Position numbers and translations under genes: made by a program. A model generated the notes under the pieces. It was given only the letters and a program-made list of their open reading frames with translations, was not told the DNA's origin and did no database searches. From positions 1 through 31,013 of the forward strand of contig JBBITI010000031.1 of assembly GCA_037440885.1 (NCBI GenBank): a DNA stretch of 31,013 bases. The letters are read 5' to 3'. The DNA is from JBBITI01 sp037440885 (GTDB taxonomy: Bacteria; Chloroflexota; Dehalococcoidia; Dehalococcoidales; UBA2162). This document shows positions 1 through 7,353 of this stretch, piece by piece; within the stretch, counting starts at the first letter, position 1; every line of letters starts with the position of its first letter.

Positions 1-232
1 ATTCAGTATCAATTCGAATTGCATACCACGTAAGCCAGCTTCCCCAATCATGATGTTCTTTGTATAGTCCTAGGAAAAAATCCTGAACATCTTTCAGATT
101 ATCCGGAGGCCAGGTTTCCGGTATTGAAGCTCCTAATAATTTAGCGAACTTACCTTTATCTTTTATTTCAGCCTCAGCAAGTTCTTCCGTTCCGGCAATA
201 AGTTTCAGCCTATCCGTCGTTTCAATTATCAT
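1..232 (-). CDS. GNAT-family N-acetyltransferase, N-terminal part (cut by window edge)
   Basis: The minus strand reads from an ATG at 232 to the window edge without a stop, giving about 77 codons. The protein begins MIIETTDRLKLIAGTEEL and continues with an Ala/Glu-rich helix and a WPP motif. This is the usual opening of RimJ/RimL-type GNAT acetyltransferases, which transfer acetyl from acetyl-CoA to amines. A GAGG ribosome-binding site at 238-241 lies five bases before the ATG and supports this start. The acetyl-CoA-binding motif would lie beyond the window, so substrate and completeness cannot be judged. It is transcribed away from the IS110 remnant next to it. The family call rests on the N-terminus alone. 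Confidence 0.6.
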   Translation of the reverse strand, partial: MIIETTDRLKLIAGTEELAEAEIKDKGKFAKLLGASIPETWPPDNLKDVQDFFLGLYKEHHDWGSWLTWYAIRIDTE

Positions 233-558
233 TTTATCCTCTTATTTAAATGCCAATCATTTTATCCCTTTAACAACTTCTAATAAATATTCTACTCCCA
301 TTACCTCAAATCACATGAAGATTAATCAAAATGGTAACTGACTCAAACATCATGGTTGTGTATCGCACAGTACCGCCCGCCTTACCGGAATCGAACTTTT
401 AGTTTAATACTGATTAGACGCTAATGTTGAAGACTGAATCGTAGTCTTTGACCGGACTACCTACTGTTACCTCAGTTCCACCAAAGAGGACAATAGGTAG
501 ATGGCATGATGAAAGGCGTCTGCGGTAGCATAAGCATAAGCTTTAAAAGGAGGAGACA
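233..558 (+). mobile_element. Noncoding left end of an IS110-family element (candidate bridge-RNA region)
   Basis: This 326-base gene-free stretch lies directly upstream of the IS110 transposase start. It holds two hairpins: AGACT/AGTCT arms at 431-435 and 443-447, and a longer stem at 457-466 with 491-500. IS110-family elements are known to carry a long noncoding end next to the transposase start from which a guide (bridge) RNA is made, so position and structure fit. The outer boundary of the element is not visible. A related copy of the second hairpin lies at 5319-5354. That this region still makes RNA is inference. Confidence 0.45.
457..501 (+). repeat. Hairpin repeat, copy 1 (IS110-associated)
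   Basis: CTACCTACTG (457-466) pairs with CAATAGGTAG (491-500) at nine of ten positions around a 24-base loop. An inner CCTC/GAGG stem (470-473 with 486-489) fits within that loop. The 36 bases 466-501 match 5319-5354 at 32 positions in the same orientation. Confidence 0.7.
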
Positions 559-804
559 ATGCTTTATGCAGGCGTCGATACCCATAAGAAATACTCCCGC
601 ATCGTTGTCACAGATCACTTGGGTTACCAGGTAGGCCAAGCATCTCTAGCTAATGACATGGATTCGTTTAGTGACTTCTTTCTCAAGTTAGGAGAACCCA
701 CCAGATCAGTTGTCGAAGCCGGCCGTGACTGGGGCATTATCTGTGAAATGCTTGATAATATTGGAACTGAACCTACTCTTGGCAATCCCCTAAAAACCAA
801 ATAA
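559..804 (+). pseudogene. IS110-family transposase, truncated after its N-terminal part
   Basis: The 81 codons begin MLYAGVDTHKKYSRIVVTD and include VVEAGRDWG and NPLKTK. These match the N-terminus of IS110 (DEDD) transposases, with the first catalytic Asp in GVDTHK and the conserved VEA segment. Full-length members usually have roughly 300-400 residues. Here a TAA follows at 802-804, just where family members continue into the KTDKIDA-type segment, and I cannot find that segment in any frame downstream. The RuvC-like remainder and the C-terminal Tnp20-like domain are therefore gone. The start is secure, with AAAGGAGGAG at 546-555 upstream of the ATG. The product should be inactive for transposition. 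Confidence 0.85.
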
Positions 805-954
805 GATTTCCCGGAGTTGTCTTGAGTGTTCATTTTGTACTTGGCCATCCCTTCAGGTATTGCGCAACGCTGACCCGTCGAAAATAGTCTTCAGACCGCC
901 TTCTTTGCTGTCATGTCCGACTCTGTGCCAATCGCTGGAACATAACGGAGGGAG

Positions 955-991
955 AGCTAGTTTGGCCGCTCATCCAGCGGCCAAACTAGCT
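955..991 (-). terminator. Perfect 16-bp hairpin after the binding-lipoprotein gene
   Basis: Arms 955-970 (AGCTAGTTTGGCCGCT) and 976-991 are exact reverse complements around a five-base loop. The hairpin sits nine bases beyond the stop of the gene ending at 1000. Neither strand has a U-run after the stem, so it is not a textbook intrinsic terminator. It may instead stop or protect the 3' end of the mRNA. Confidence 0.55.
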
Positions 992-999
992 GCAACGGT

Positions 1000-2808
1000 C
1001 TATTTCCCCATTTGCTGCTTGAGGTCCCGGTCTATCCAGTAATAGTTGATAAAGGATGTCCCTTGGCCGTAGAAACCCTTCAGCCATGGCCACCAGATGG
1101 TATAGGTGTATGGTGTTGGCCGCGGAATGTAGTAGGCTTGCTCCAGGACGTAGGGCTTCAGCTCCTGGTATGCTCTGTAGGCCTTGGGCGTATCTGTAAA
1201 GATAAATTTCTGCAACGTGTTGTAACGATCTTCGATGTAAGGCTCACTCCCCGCAGGGTCGTTCACGTAACTGGAGTTGAACGTGCTTGTGCCCCGAAGG
1301 CCGGAGAGAAAGAGCTGAATGGAAAACGTCTGAAACATGCTACGATAGACCATGTCCTCGTGCCCACGACGAGAATTAATGGCCGTATAGACGCCGCTCT
1401 CCTTAACGTCAATCGACAGTTCAATACCAACCTTGGCCCACATAGCTTTGTAGATCGCAAGCTCGTCAACCCGCTCAGCAACACTACTGACAATTATCGT
1501 GGTCTTAAAGCCATTTGGGTAGCCGGCCTCTGTCAAGAGCTGCTTTGCCTTTTCCGGATTATAGCGGAATAGGTCCTGCACCAACTGCGGCATCTCACTT
1601 AAGGGCTGGTACAAGGCGGTTACCTGTTTATTCACCGGATAGATGTCTATCTCGGCCTGATCCTTAAAATAATCTTTCTTTATTTTCTCGAAATCGGTGG
1701 CTAACATCAGTGCCTGGCGGACTTTTACGTTGCTGAAGGGCTTGTCGGGTTTATCCCGCCTCATAGCGATAACCCATGGTTGGTTGGTCATGTATGACAG
1801 ATACTGGAGTTTGGGGTTTGTGCCCGTCAGAATCTGCCAGTCCTCGTAGACAACGTCGGTTGCATAATCAATTTTGCCAGTACGCAGCGCCGCCAGCCGG
1901 GTTGAAAGGTCAGCGATTATCAGTTGCTTGAAGGTGTCCACATAGGGCAACCGGTTGCCCTTACCAGGGCCCACCGGGTCCTTCTCCCAGTAGTCGGGGT
2001 TCTTGATATAGGTGATAGAGCTGTTTTCGATGTAGTCAATCAGCATGAATGGTCCGGTGCCTACCTGGTTCCGCCAATCTCCCACGTGCCCATACCTAGC
2101 TACCACCTCGCGTGGATAGACGCGAAAAGAGCCAGCCCCATGGACTACCCACAAAAAGGAGGTCCAGGCATCCACCGGAGTCCTGATGGTAACCTCCCAT
2201 TGACCGGTTTTTTCAATACTTGATGCCTTGCTCACCGCTGGCTGGCTGGCATTTAGCCACGATTCAGGCGACTCTTGTTGTCGTTTGAAGCTGAAAACGA
2301 CGTCGTCAGCGGTCATTTGCCGGCCATTCATCAACCGTCCGGCATCACTGTTCACTTTCTGCCAGCGCACGTCCTGGCGTATTTGGAGTACCCATACGCC
2401 TGGTTCGGGCATCTTCCAGGATTCGGCCAATCCGGACCCTTGATGATCTGCCACGGCACCGGCGCCCGCAGCAAAATTAGTTACGCCGCTACCGGCGGGG
2501 CCTCTCGTCCAGTCTAGCCACAATAACTGCTGATTGACGTAGGTATCGGTAGCCGTGCCACTGCGGTCTAGACAAGTGTCAAAACTGGTTATCGGGCCAA
2601 TCGGGAAGGTGGTGATCATACCTCCATAACGTGGGACCTCCTCCGATGCCGGTGGCGGTGGAACCGCTGTTGGCGAGGTGATTGGCTGTGCCTTCGTGGT
2701 GGTGGGCGGAGCCGTTGTCGTTGCCGGCCCTGGCGCACAAGCTGACAGAACCAGAGCCGCTGTGATGACAGTAACGAGTGGCAACCACACAATTCTCTTT
2801 TTCATCAT
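1000..2808 (-). CDS. ABC-type solute-binding lipoprotein, peptide/nickel (DppA/OppA, SBP_bac_5) family
   Basis: The 602-residue product opens with a lipoprotein signal: charged MMKKR, a hydrophobic stretch, and lipobox LSAC with Cys24. A Thr/Pro/Ala-rich linker to about residue 57 follows, and then a large SBP_bac_5 domain beginning at RYGGMITTF. Internal hallmarks include a GTGPF segment and VRQALMLATDFEKI. It should be anchored outside the membrane and bind peptides or another small organic ligand for an ABC importer. No permease or ATPase gene for it is present, so it is an orphan receptor. AAAGGAGGT lies four bases before the first of two adjacent ATGs. Its neighbours, a serine hydrolase and an IclR regulator, suggest that the ligand may be hydrolysed inside the cell. 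Substrate is unknown. Confidence 0.88.
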   Translation of the reverse strand: MMKKRIVWLPLVTVITAALVLSACAPGPATTTAPPTTTKAQPITSPTAVPPPPASEEVPRYGGMITTFPIGPITSFDTCLDRSGTATDTYVNQQLLWLDWTRGPAGSGVTNFAAGAGAVADHQGSGLAESWKMPEPGVWVLQIRQDVRWQKVNSDAGRLMNGRQMTADDVVFSFKRQQESPESWLNASQPAVSKASSIEKTGQWEVTIRTPVDAWTSFLWVVHGAGSFRVYPREVVARYGHVGDWRNQVGTGPFMLIDYIENSSITYIKNPDYWEKDPVGPGKGNRLPYVDTFKQLIIADLSTRLAALRTGKIDYATDVVYEDWQILTGTNPKLQYLSYMTNQPWVIAMRRDKPDKPFSNVKVRQALMLATDFEKIKKDYFKDQAEIDIYPVNKQVTALYQPLSEMPQLVQDLFRYNPEKAKQLLTEAGYPNGFKTTIIVSSVAERVDELAIYKAMWAKVGIELSIDVKESGVYTAINSRRGHEDMVYRSMFQTFSIQLFLSGLRGTSTFNSSYVNDPAGSEPYIEDRYNTLQKFIFTDTPKAYRAYQELKPYVLEQAYYIPRPTPYTYTIWWPWLKGFYGQGTSFINYYWIDRDLKQQMGK

Positions 2809-2988
2809 TGTACCTCCTTTATTTCAACACTCGACGTATTGTTGTAAAAGACACCCCCATTACATAATTCCGCTACATCCAGGCTAAGTTAACATACCCA
2901 ACCGTCCCGTTGCTGGGGGTTTCACCTCTCGCTGCAGGATGTTTAATAATTTGAAAATATTTTTCATTTTTCCTGGAAAGATGCTAGG

Positions 2989-3017
2989 ATTATATGGTAC
3001 GCTGCATGTCTTGTCAA
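2989..3017 (-). promoter_or_regulatory. Consensus sigma-70 promoter for the binding-lipoprotein gene
   Basis: On the minus strand TTGACA (3012-3017) is separated by exactly 17 bases from TATAAT (2989-2994). Both hexamers are perfect. Transcription would start near 2982. Confidence 0.8.
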
Positions 3018-3034
3018 TACGTTGCATACGTATG
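3017..3034. promoter_or_regulatory. Candidate operator at the divergent promoter
   Basis: The perfect 10-bp palindrome CATACGTATG (3025-3034) and a further ATACGT (3017-3022) overlap and abut the -35 box of the lipoprotein promoter. The IclR-type regulator encoded two genes away is the obvious candidate binder. That link is inference. Confidence 0.4.
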
Positions 3035-3150
3035 GACGAGTATTATTGATGTGTTTTCTTAAGATTACCTGTCACCGATGCTTTTCTGCTGTAATCAGAA
3101 ATTGTAATAAATACCAACAGGAGCTTGTCATTGAAGGAGGTAACTTCAGT

Positions 3151-4437
3151 ATGAACAAATCAAGCACTGGACGCCCTTTTCCTATCGTCGAACCCGAGCA
3201 GGTTGGTCTTTCCTCACAGAGGTTGGCACGTATCACTCCCAGCCTACAGAAGTACGTCGAAACAAAAAGAGTGCCTCACCTCATTACACTGGTCGCCCGT
3301 CATGGGAAACTCGTGCATTATGAAGCCCAGGGATACATGGACTTTGACAGCGGCAGGCCTGCACTGAAGGATACCATAGTTCGCCTTTGGTCGAATAGCA
3401 AGCCGATCGCGGGTGTGGCGACGATGATTTGTGTAGAAGATGGGCTGCTAGCCCTTGACGACCCAATCTCGAAGATAATCCCCGCCTTCAGCAATCCAGT
3501 AGTGAGAACGTTGGAACCGCCGGGGAGAACCGGGGCCGTTCGTCCCCTTTCGATGATGACTCCCACCATCCCCGCCGTCCGGGAAATCACAATCCGCGAT
3601 TGCCTGCGTAACACTACAGGCCTGGCTACCGCCGGCCGCGCCCCCATCCAGTACTTGACTGAGTTCCGCGACGTTTTCCCGGAGAAGGAATGGTTCACCG
3701 GTCCAGATAAACATGGGGACATCCGGACAATGGTGGAGTCACAAGCAAAATTACCCCTCGAATGCCAGCCGGGGACTCAATTTGAATACCAGGTCGGTTA
3801 TCCCATAATCGGCCTAGTGATCGAGGTGGTGACCGGTAAGACCCTCGAGGAGTTTTACCAGGAGCGCATTTTCAAGCCCCTTGGGATGCTTGACTCCTCA
3901 TTTTATCTGCCTGAGAACAAGCTCAGCCGTTTCCCGACCTGCTACCGACCGTTGAGACATGATGGAGAATGGAAGCTCGTTGTATCCGACCGGCCTGAGA
4001 CCAGTGAAAAGGTAAGGGGACCCCAAACGTTCTTCGAAGCCGGGGGTGGTATGGGTGGCGTACTCTCCACGGCCTCCGACTACGCTCGATTTGCCCAGAT
4101 GCTCCTCAAAGGTGGCGAACTGGACGGTGTCCGTATTCTCGGTCGCAAGACAGTGCAACTCATGACGAGCAATCATACCGGCGACATTCCAATTCCACTG
4201 ACTGGCCCCGGTTTCGGCTTCGGCATGGGAGTGGCAGTCTATAAAGGTGACGGACCTCCAATGATGCGTTCGGCGGGTACCTACGGGTGGAGTGGGGCGG
4301 CCGGCACTACTTTCTTCGCCGATCCGAAAGAGGACCTTATCTGTATATGTTTCAGCCAGGTCATGATGCATATGATGATGCCCGACAACACATACCAGGA
4401 AGAATTTGAGCGACTGGTGTACCAGTCCTTGATATAG
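3151..4437 (+). CDS. Beta-lactamase-family serine hydrolase (class C / esterase EstB-like)
   Basis: The 428-residue product has the penicillin-binding fold signatures. These are S81-N-S-K84 (SxxK, nucleophile Ser81), FEYQVGYP where the family Tyr sits in the variant YxV form of many esterases, and YGWSGAAGT, which stands in for the KTG strand and is followed by DPKEDL. Members hydrolyse esters or amides such as small cyclic peptides. True beta-lactamase activity is less likely with these motifs. No signal peptide is visible, so it is probably cytoplasmic. I chose the ATG at 3151 because GGAGG lies at 3136-3140. The reading frame is open further upstream to 3022, but that region has no ribosome-binding site and does not resemble the family. 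The gene is divergent from the lipoprotein gene and 66 bases before iclR. Confidence 0.85.
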   Translation: MNKSSTGRPFPIVEPEQVGLSSQRLARITPSLQKYVETKRVPHLITLVARHGKLVHYEAQGYMDFDSGRPALKDTIVRLWSNSKPIAGVATMICVEDGLLALDDPISKIIPAFSNPVVRTLEPPGRTGAVRPLSMMTPTIPAVREITIRDCLRNTTGLATAGRAPIQYLTEFRDVFPEKEWFTGPDKHGDIRTMVESQAKLPLECQPGTQFEYQVGYPIIGLVIEVVTGKTLEEFYQERIFKPLGMLDSSFYLPENKLSRFPTCYRPLRHDGEWKLVVSDRPETSEKVRGPQTFFEAGGGMGGVLSTASDYARFAQMLLKGGELDGVRILGRKTVQLMTSNHTGDIPIPLTGPGFGFGMGVAVYKGDGPPMMRSAGTYGWSGAAGTTFFADPKEDLICICFSQVMMHMMMPDNTYQEEFERLVYQSLI

Positions 4438-4503
4438 AGGCAATTGACAAACAATGACCTCTGAATTACAATTTCGAAAAAGTGAAAAAGGTTTTCATAA
4501 TCG

Positions 4504-5265
4504 ATGGAAAATGTTTCTATAACAGTAAACAAGGCGATAGATATACTCGAGGTTTTTCTGGAGAAAGAAGGGCAACAAAGTCTGACTGAGATATCCGAGG
4601 CAACTGGACTCAACGTGTCCACCACTTACAGGCTACTATCCACACTGGCCAGGAGAGGATACCTTTCCCAGCACCAGAAGAATGGGACATACTCAATTGG
4701 CTTGAAAATGCTGGATTTCAATTATGCGATTCGAAGAAATTTAAAATTCGTAGATCTTGCCTACCTGTCTCTGAGCAAGCTCAGCAAAGAACAGGGCCAG
4801 TCAGTCTACATGGCGGCATTGGATGCGGACAAGGCGCTCATCATAGAAGAAGTAGGAGTTACCGAGGATTTGCGTATCAATTCCCCTGTAGGTAAACGAT
4901 TGTCTCTATATTGCACCGCATGTGGCAAAGTACTGCTGGCCTCAATGTCTAAAGAAGAACGGAAGGCATATTTCGGAAGGAACCCGCTTCAGCCGCTTAC
5001 TGCAAATACTATCACCGATATTGCCCAGCTTGAAGAAGAGTTAGCGAAGGTGAGTCTGGAGGGCGTTGCTTTCGATAAGGAAGAATACAGAATGGGATTG
5101 TGGATTGCAGCATCGCCAGTATATAACGGAGGTGGAAGTGTGATCGCGGCAGCAGGTATTATGGTTCCCACCTCAGATATTGACTCTGATAGTACACAAA
5201 AATTCGTGACCGCAATAAAGAGTTGCACAGCGAAGATATCGCAAATTGTAAGTCGAGTTAGTTAG
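4504..5265 (+). CDS. IclR-family transcriptional regulator
   Basis: The 253-residue protein has an N-terminal winged helix-turn-helix at about residues 8-70 (SLTEISEATGLNVSTTYRLL is the recognition region). An IclR effector-binding domain follows, with the family pattern SPVGKRLSLYCTACGKVLLA and a C-terminal AAGIMVP segment. IclR proteins sense small organic acids and usually control a neighbouring catabolic or uptake operon. Here the likely targets are the serine hydrolase just upstream in the same direction and the divergent lipoprotein. The ribosome-binding site before the ATG is weak (AAAAAGG, about 14 bases away). No alternative in-frame start looks better. Confidence 0.9.
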   Translation: MENVSITVNKAIDILEVFLEKEGQQSLTEISEATGLNVSTTYRLLSTLARRGYLSQHQKNGTYSIGLKMLDFNYAIRRNLKFVDLAYLSLSKLSKEQGQSVYMAALDADKALIIEEVGVTEDLRINSPVGKRLSLYCTACGKVLLASMSKEERKAYFGRNPLQPLTANTITDIAQLEEELAKVSLEGVAFDKEEYRMGLWIAASPVYNGGGSVIAAAGIMVPTSDIDSDSTQKFVTAIKSCTAKISQIVSRVS

Positions 5266-5507
5266 TATGTATTAGAAACCTCTGATGGAGTTATTTGACT
5301 TCGGGAATATAGTATGTTGTTACCTCAGTTCCTCTAAAGGGGGCAATAGGTAGAAGTATTTCACAAGGGAAAATCTTTTCAATAACCTTTCCGTGGCTTC
5401 CTTGGGGCTGTTGCACAAAAATTGAGGGGGAAGTCCTATTAAGAAGTCTACCCCGCTTATGGGCTACTCCCCTGTCTTCTTATGATCGATCAGCCATAGC
5501 CATACCA
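5266..5507. other. Convergent intergenic gap with hairpin repeat
   Basis: This 242-base gap contains copy 2 of the IS110-associated repeat (5319-5354). On the minus strand it also has an imperfect TAAGAAG/CTTCTTA stem enclosing a smaller CCC/GGG hairpin that could end the tungstate operon. No gene is evident. Confidence 0.4.
5319..5354 (+). repeat. Hairpin repeat, copy 2 (solo, no transposase)
   Basis: These 36 bases match 466-501 at 32 positions in direct orientation, starting GTTACCTCAGTTCC and ending CAATAGGTAGA. The left stem arm is only partly kept (TGTTG against CAATA). No transposase follows, so this looks like a decayed or solo element end. Confidence 0.65.
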
Positions 5508-5894
5508 CTAAGCCCATCTCTTAATAACATGGATTGCTGTAGCTTTGAAGCTCGCGTAGATCTCTTTGCCAATGGAGATGCCAAGTTCCTCTGCTGCCTG
5601 AGTGGTGATAACTCCCAGAAGCGGAAACCCACATGCAACTTCAATTCTCACTGATGAACCAATAGTATTGATCCTGGTTACTTTGCATTTGAATATGTTT
5701 CTGGCACTTCCTGCTTCAGATGATGATGAGAATACAATGATTTCGGGCCTGATCAGCACATCCACTTTTTCCCCAACGGTAAGACTTGACATAGCAACAA
5801 TCTTTTCACTATTAACAGCGATCCACGTGAGTTCATTGATTTTTCGTTCTACAACACCCTTGATAATGTTCTCGACACCAACAAACTCAGCCAC
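5508..5894 (-). pseudogene. tupC: C-terminal TOBE-like part of tungstate ATPase TupC, out of frame with its ATPase domain
   Basis: The 128-codon frame begins VAEFVGVENIIKG, which is the segment that normally follows the ATPase domain in ModC/TupC/WtpC proteins (FVGVEN before the TOBE region). The rest resembles an oxyanion-binding TOBE domain (VLIRPE, SSVRIEVACG, GKEIYASFKATAIHVI). The only start would be a GTG at 5892-5894 with no ribosome-binding site, inside the upstream ATPase frame and overlapping it by 46 bases. The simplest reading is one gene of about 350 codons split by a one-base deletion near 5895. A genuine split subunit or a sequencing error are the alternatives. Confidence 0.65.
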
Positions 5895-6574
5895 TGGTTA
5901 AAGATATCACTTACACTACCGGTTTGCAGTAACTCACCATCAATCAGCACACCCAACCTGCTTGCGATACGTTGCCCTTGAGACATATTATGAGTCGCCA
6001 TTATGATTGTGGTTTTTTTCTCACTGATGATGTGACCCAGAACCTCTTCTATCTTTGCCGTTGAAACCGGGTCCATGTTGGCAGTTGGTTCGTCGAGAAA
6101 TAAGACTTGAGGCTCAGTGACAAGTGCACGGGCGATTGCGACACGCTGCATCTCACCGCCGGATAATGTCTTGGCATTTCTATTTCTAAAACTGGTCATT
6201 CCCACCAGTTCCAGAGCTTCTTCCGTCTTTCGTCTTGTAATGCCAGGCTTTGTGTGACGCCATCTCAGACCGCAGGCAATATTATCAAAGACATTCATCG
6301 TGAAAACGAGAGGTCTTTGCTGCACATAAGACATGCGCCGTTTCACTTCTAGTTGGTCAATCCGTGGATTCGCCACGTCATGACCATCGAAATACAGCTT
6401 CCCTGAACAAGGCCGCTCTATCAGATCCAAGATCCGCATAAGCGTTGTTTTCCCGGCGCCTGTAGGCCCAATAAGAGTAAAAACTTCACCTCGATCTATT
6501 TTGAGATTAATGTTTTTCAGTACGTCTCTGCCTTCGTAGTGCTGGCAGATATTGACTGTTTCAATTAGAGTCAT
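5849..6574 (-). CDS. tupC: Tungstate ABC transporter ATP-binding protein (frameshifted before TOBE-like domain)
   Basis: The 241-residue ATPase from the ATG at 6574 has Walker A GPTGAGKTT (36-44), Q-loop YVQQRP, signature LSGGEMQRVAIARAL (from 137), Walker B VLFLDEPT (157-164) and the switch His195. It powers import through the TupB permease. The start MTLIETVN matches the family, and the ATG is seven bases beyond the tupB stop. An earlier start at 6610 would overlap tupB and add non-family residues. After DIFNQ the frame runs into 15 unrelated residues and a stop. The family sequence resumes in the next frame. If the shift is real, the protein lacks its regulatory C-terminus but could still be a functional minimal ATPase. 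Confidence 0.85.
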   Translation of the reverse strand: MTLIETVNICQHYEGRDVLKNINLKIDRGEVFTLIGPTGAGKTTLMRILDLIERPCSGKLYFDGHDVANPRIDQLEVKRRMSYVQQRPLVFTMNVFDNIACGLRWRHTKPGITRRKTEEALELVGMTSFRNRNAKTLSGGEMQRVAIARALVTEPQVLFLDEPTANMDPVSTAKIEEVLGHIISEKKTTIIMATHNMSQGQRIASRLGVLIDGELLQTGSVSDIFNQWLSLLVSRTLSRVL

Positions 6575-6581
6575 CTGTCTC

Positions 6582-7268
6582 TCACTTCTGCTGCAGTCGG
6601 TTAAGAACAATATTCACCAATAGAGCCAAGATAATCAGGATTATCCCTAAAGCTATGGAGAGTTCAACATCTCCCCTAGAAGTCTCCAGTGATATGGCAG
6701 TAGTAATTACTCTGGTGTATCCTCTGATATTGCCACCTACCATGAGAGCCAGTCCTACTTCTGAGATGGCTCTTCCGAAACCCATAGCCACCGCTGATAA
6801 AATCGCATACCTTGCCTCTCTTATCACCAGAAACGTAGCCTGAAACCGGCTCGCACCTAGTGAAGATGCTGTTTCGAACACTCCCTTCTCTACCCCGCTT
6901 AATGCGGCAATAACCAACCCCATGACTATGGGTGAAATCAAGATTATCTGACCGATAACCATGATAGTGGGAGTGAACATCAGGTTGAAAACGCCAAGAG
7001 GTCCAGTCCTTGAAAAAAATAAGAAAACGAGCAAGCCGACGACCACGGTGGGTATGCTGTAGAAAGTCTGTATTAAATTAATCAGGATTCGCTTGCCAAA
7101 GAAACGTTTGAAATGTATCAGGCTGCTTAATGGTAAACAAAACAACGTCGATATGAAGCAGGCAGATAACGCAATCGCCAGCGTTCTCCAAGTGATCTCC
7201 ATAACCTCGGGATCAAGCGTTACAATGAGTTGGAATGCTTTGATCATTCCCTGTGCAAGTTCGCCCAC
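6582..7268 (-). CDS. tupB: Tungstate ABC transporter permease
   Basis: The 228-residue protein is strongly hydrophobic with about five to six membrane segments. It carries the EAA loop of binding-protein-dependent permeases (ETASSLGASRFQATFLVIREA, about residues 130-150). Length and pattern match TupB-type permeases, which form a homodimer in the cytoplasmic membrane and dock onto the ATPase. The start is a GTG at 7268 preceded by AAGGTGGTGG. The internal ATG (MIKAF) sits too close to its possible AGGGA site. It lies between tupA and tupC in the same direction. Confidence 0.85.
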   Translation of the reverse strand: MGELAQGMIKAFQLIVTLDPEVMEITWRTLAIALSACFISTLFCLPLSSLIHFKRFFGKRILINLIQTFYSIPTVVVGLLVFLFFSRTGPLGVFNLMFTPTIMVIGQIILISPIVMGLVIAALSGVEKGVFETASSLGASRFQATFLVIREARYAILSAVAMGFGRAISEVGLALMVGGNIRGYTRVITTAISLETSRGDVELSIALGIILIILALLVNIVLNRLQQK

Positions 7269-7353
7269 GCCACCACCTTAAATGGAATTCGGGAGGTCGT
7301 CAAGCATGCCAGTTCGACTTCCCAAAAACATACGATTTTCAAATAGCTGCATC

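Larger units (their letters stand above)
2809..3150. other. Divergent intergenic region between binding lipoprotein and serine hydrolase
   Basis: This 342-base gap carries a consensus promoter for the minus-strand gene (2989-3017), the palindrome CATACGTATG at 3025-3034, and a second ATACGT at 3017-3022. The minus-strand mRNA would have a leader of about 170 bases. Weak stems such as CAAC/GTTG and CAACA/TGTTG occur in it, but I recognise no known riboswitch. I see no convincing plus-strand promoter. Confidence 0.5.

Noticed and set aside
457..501. CRISPR repeat (two 36-base copies)
   Set aside because: The copies are 4.85 kb apart, differ at four positions and are not in an array with spacers. 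No cas genes are present.
860..1042. Small open frame after the IS110 fragment, as a possible transposase continuation
   Set aside because: It shows none of the expected IS110 motifs and runs through the terminator-like hairpin.
1012..1572. Plus-strand open frame of 186 codons within the lipoprotein gene
   Set aside because: It is antisense to a clear SBP_bac_5 gene, has no ribosome-binding site and no family resemblance.
2820..2980. Riboswitch in the lipoprotein mRNA leader
   Set aside because: Only short stems are visible and no core of a known riboswitch class can be matched by eye.
3022..3150. N-terminal extension of the serine hydrolase
   Set aside because: No ribosome-binding site, Cys-rich residues unlike the family, and overlap with the divergent promoter and palindrome. 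The ATG at 3151 has GGAGG.
5885..5900. Programmed ribosomal frameshift in tupC
   Set aside because: The joining needs a -1 shift, but slipping at TTT-AAC gives a stop codon and no standard slippery heptamer lies in register.
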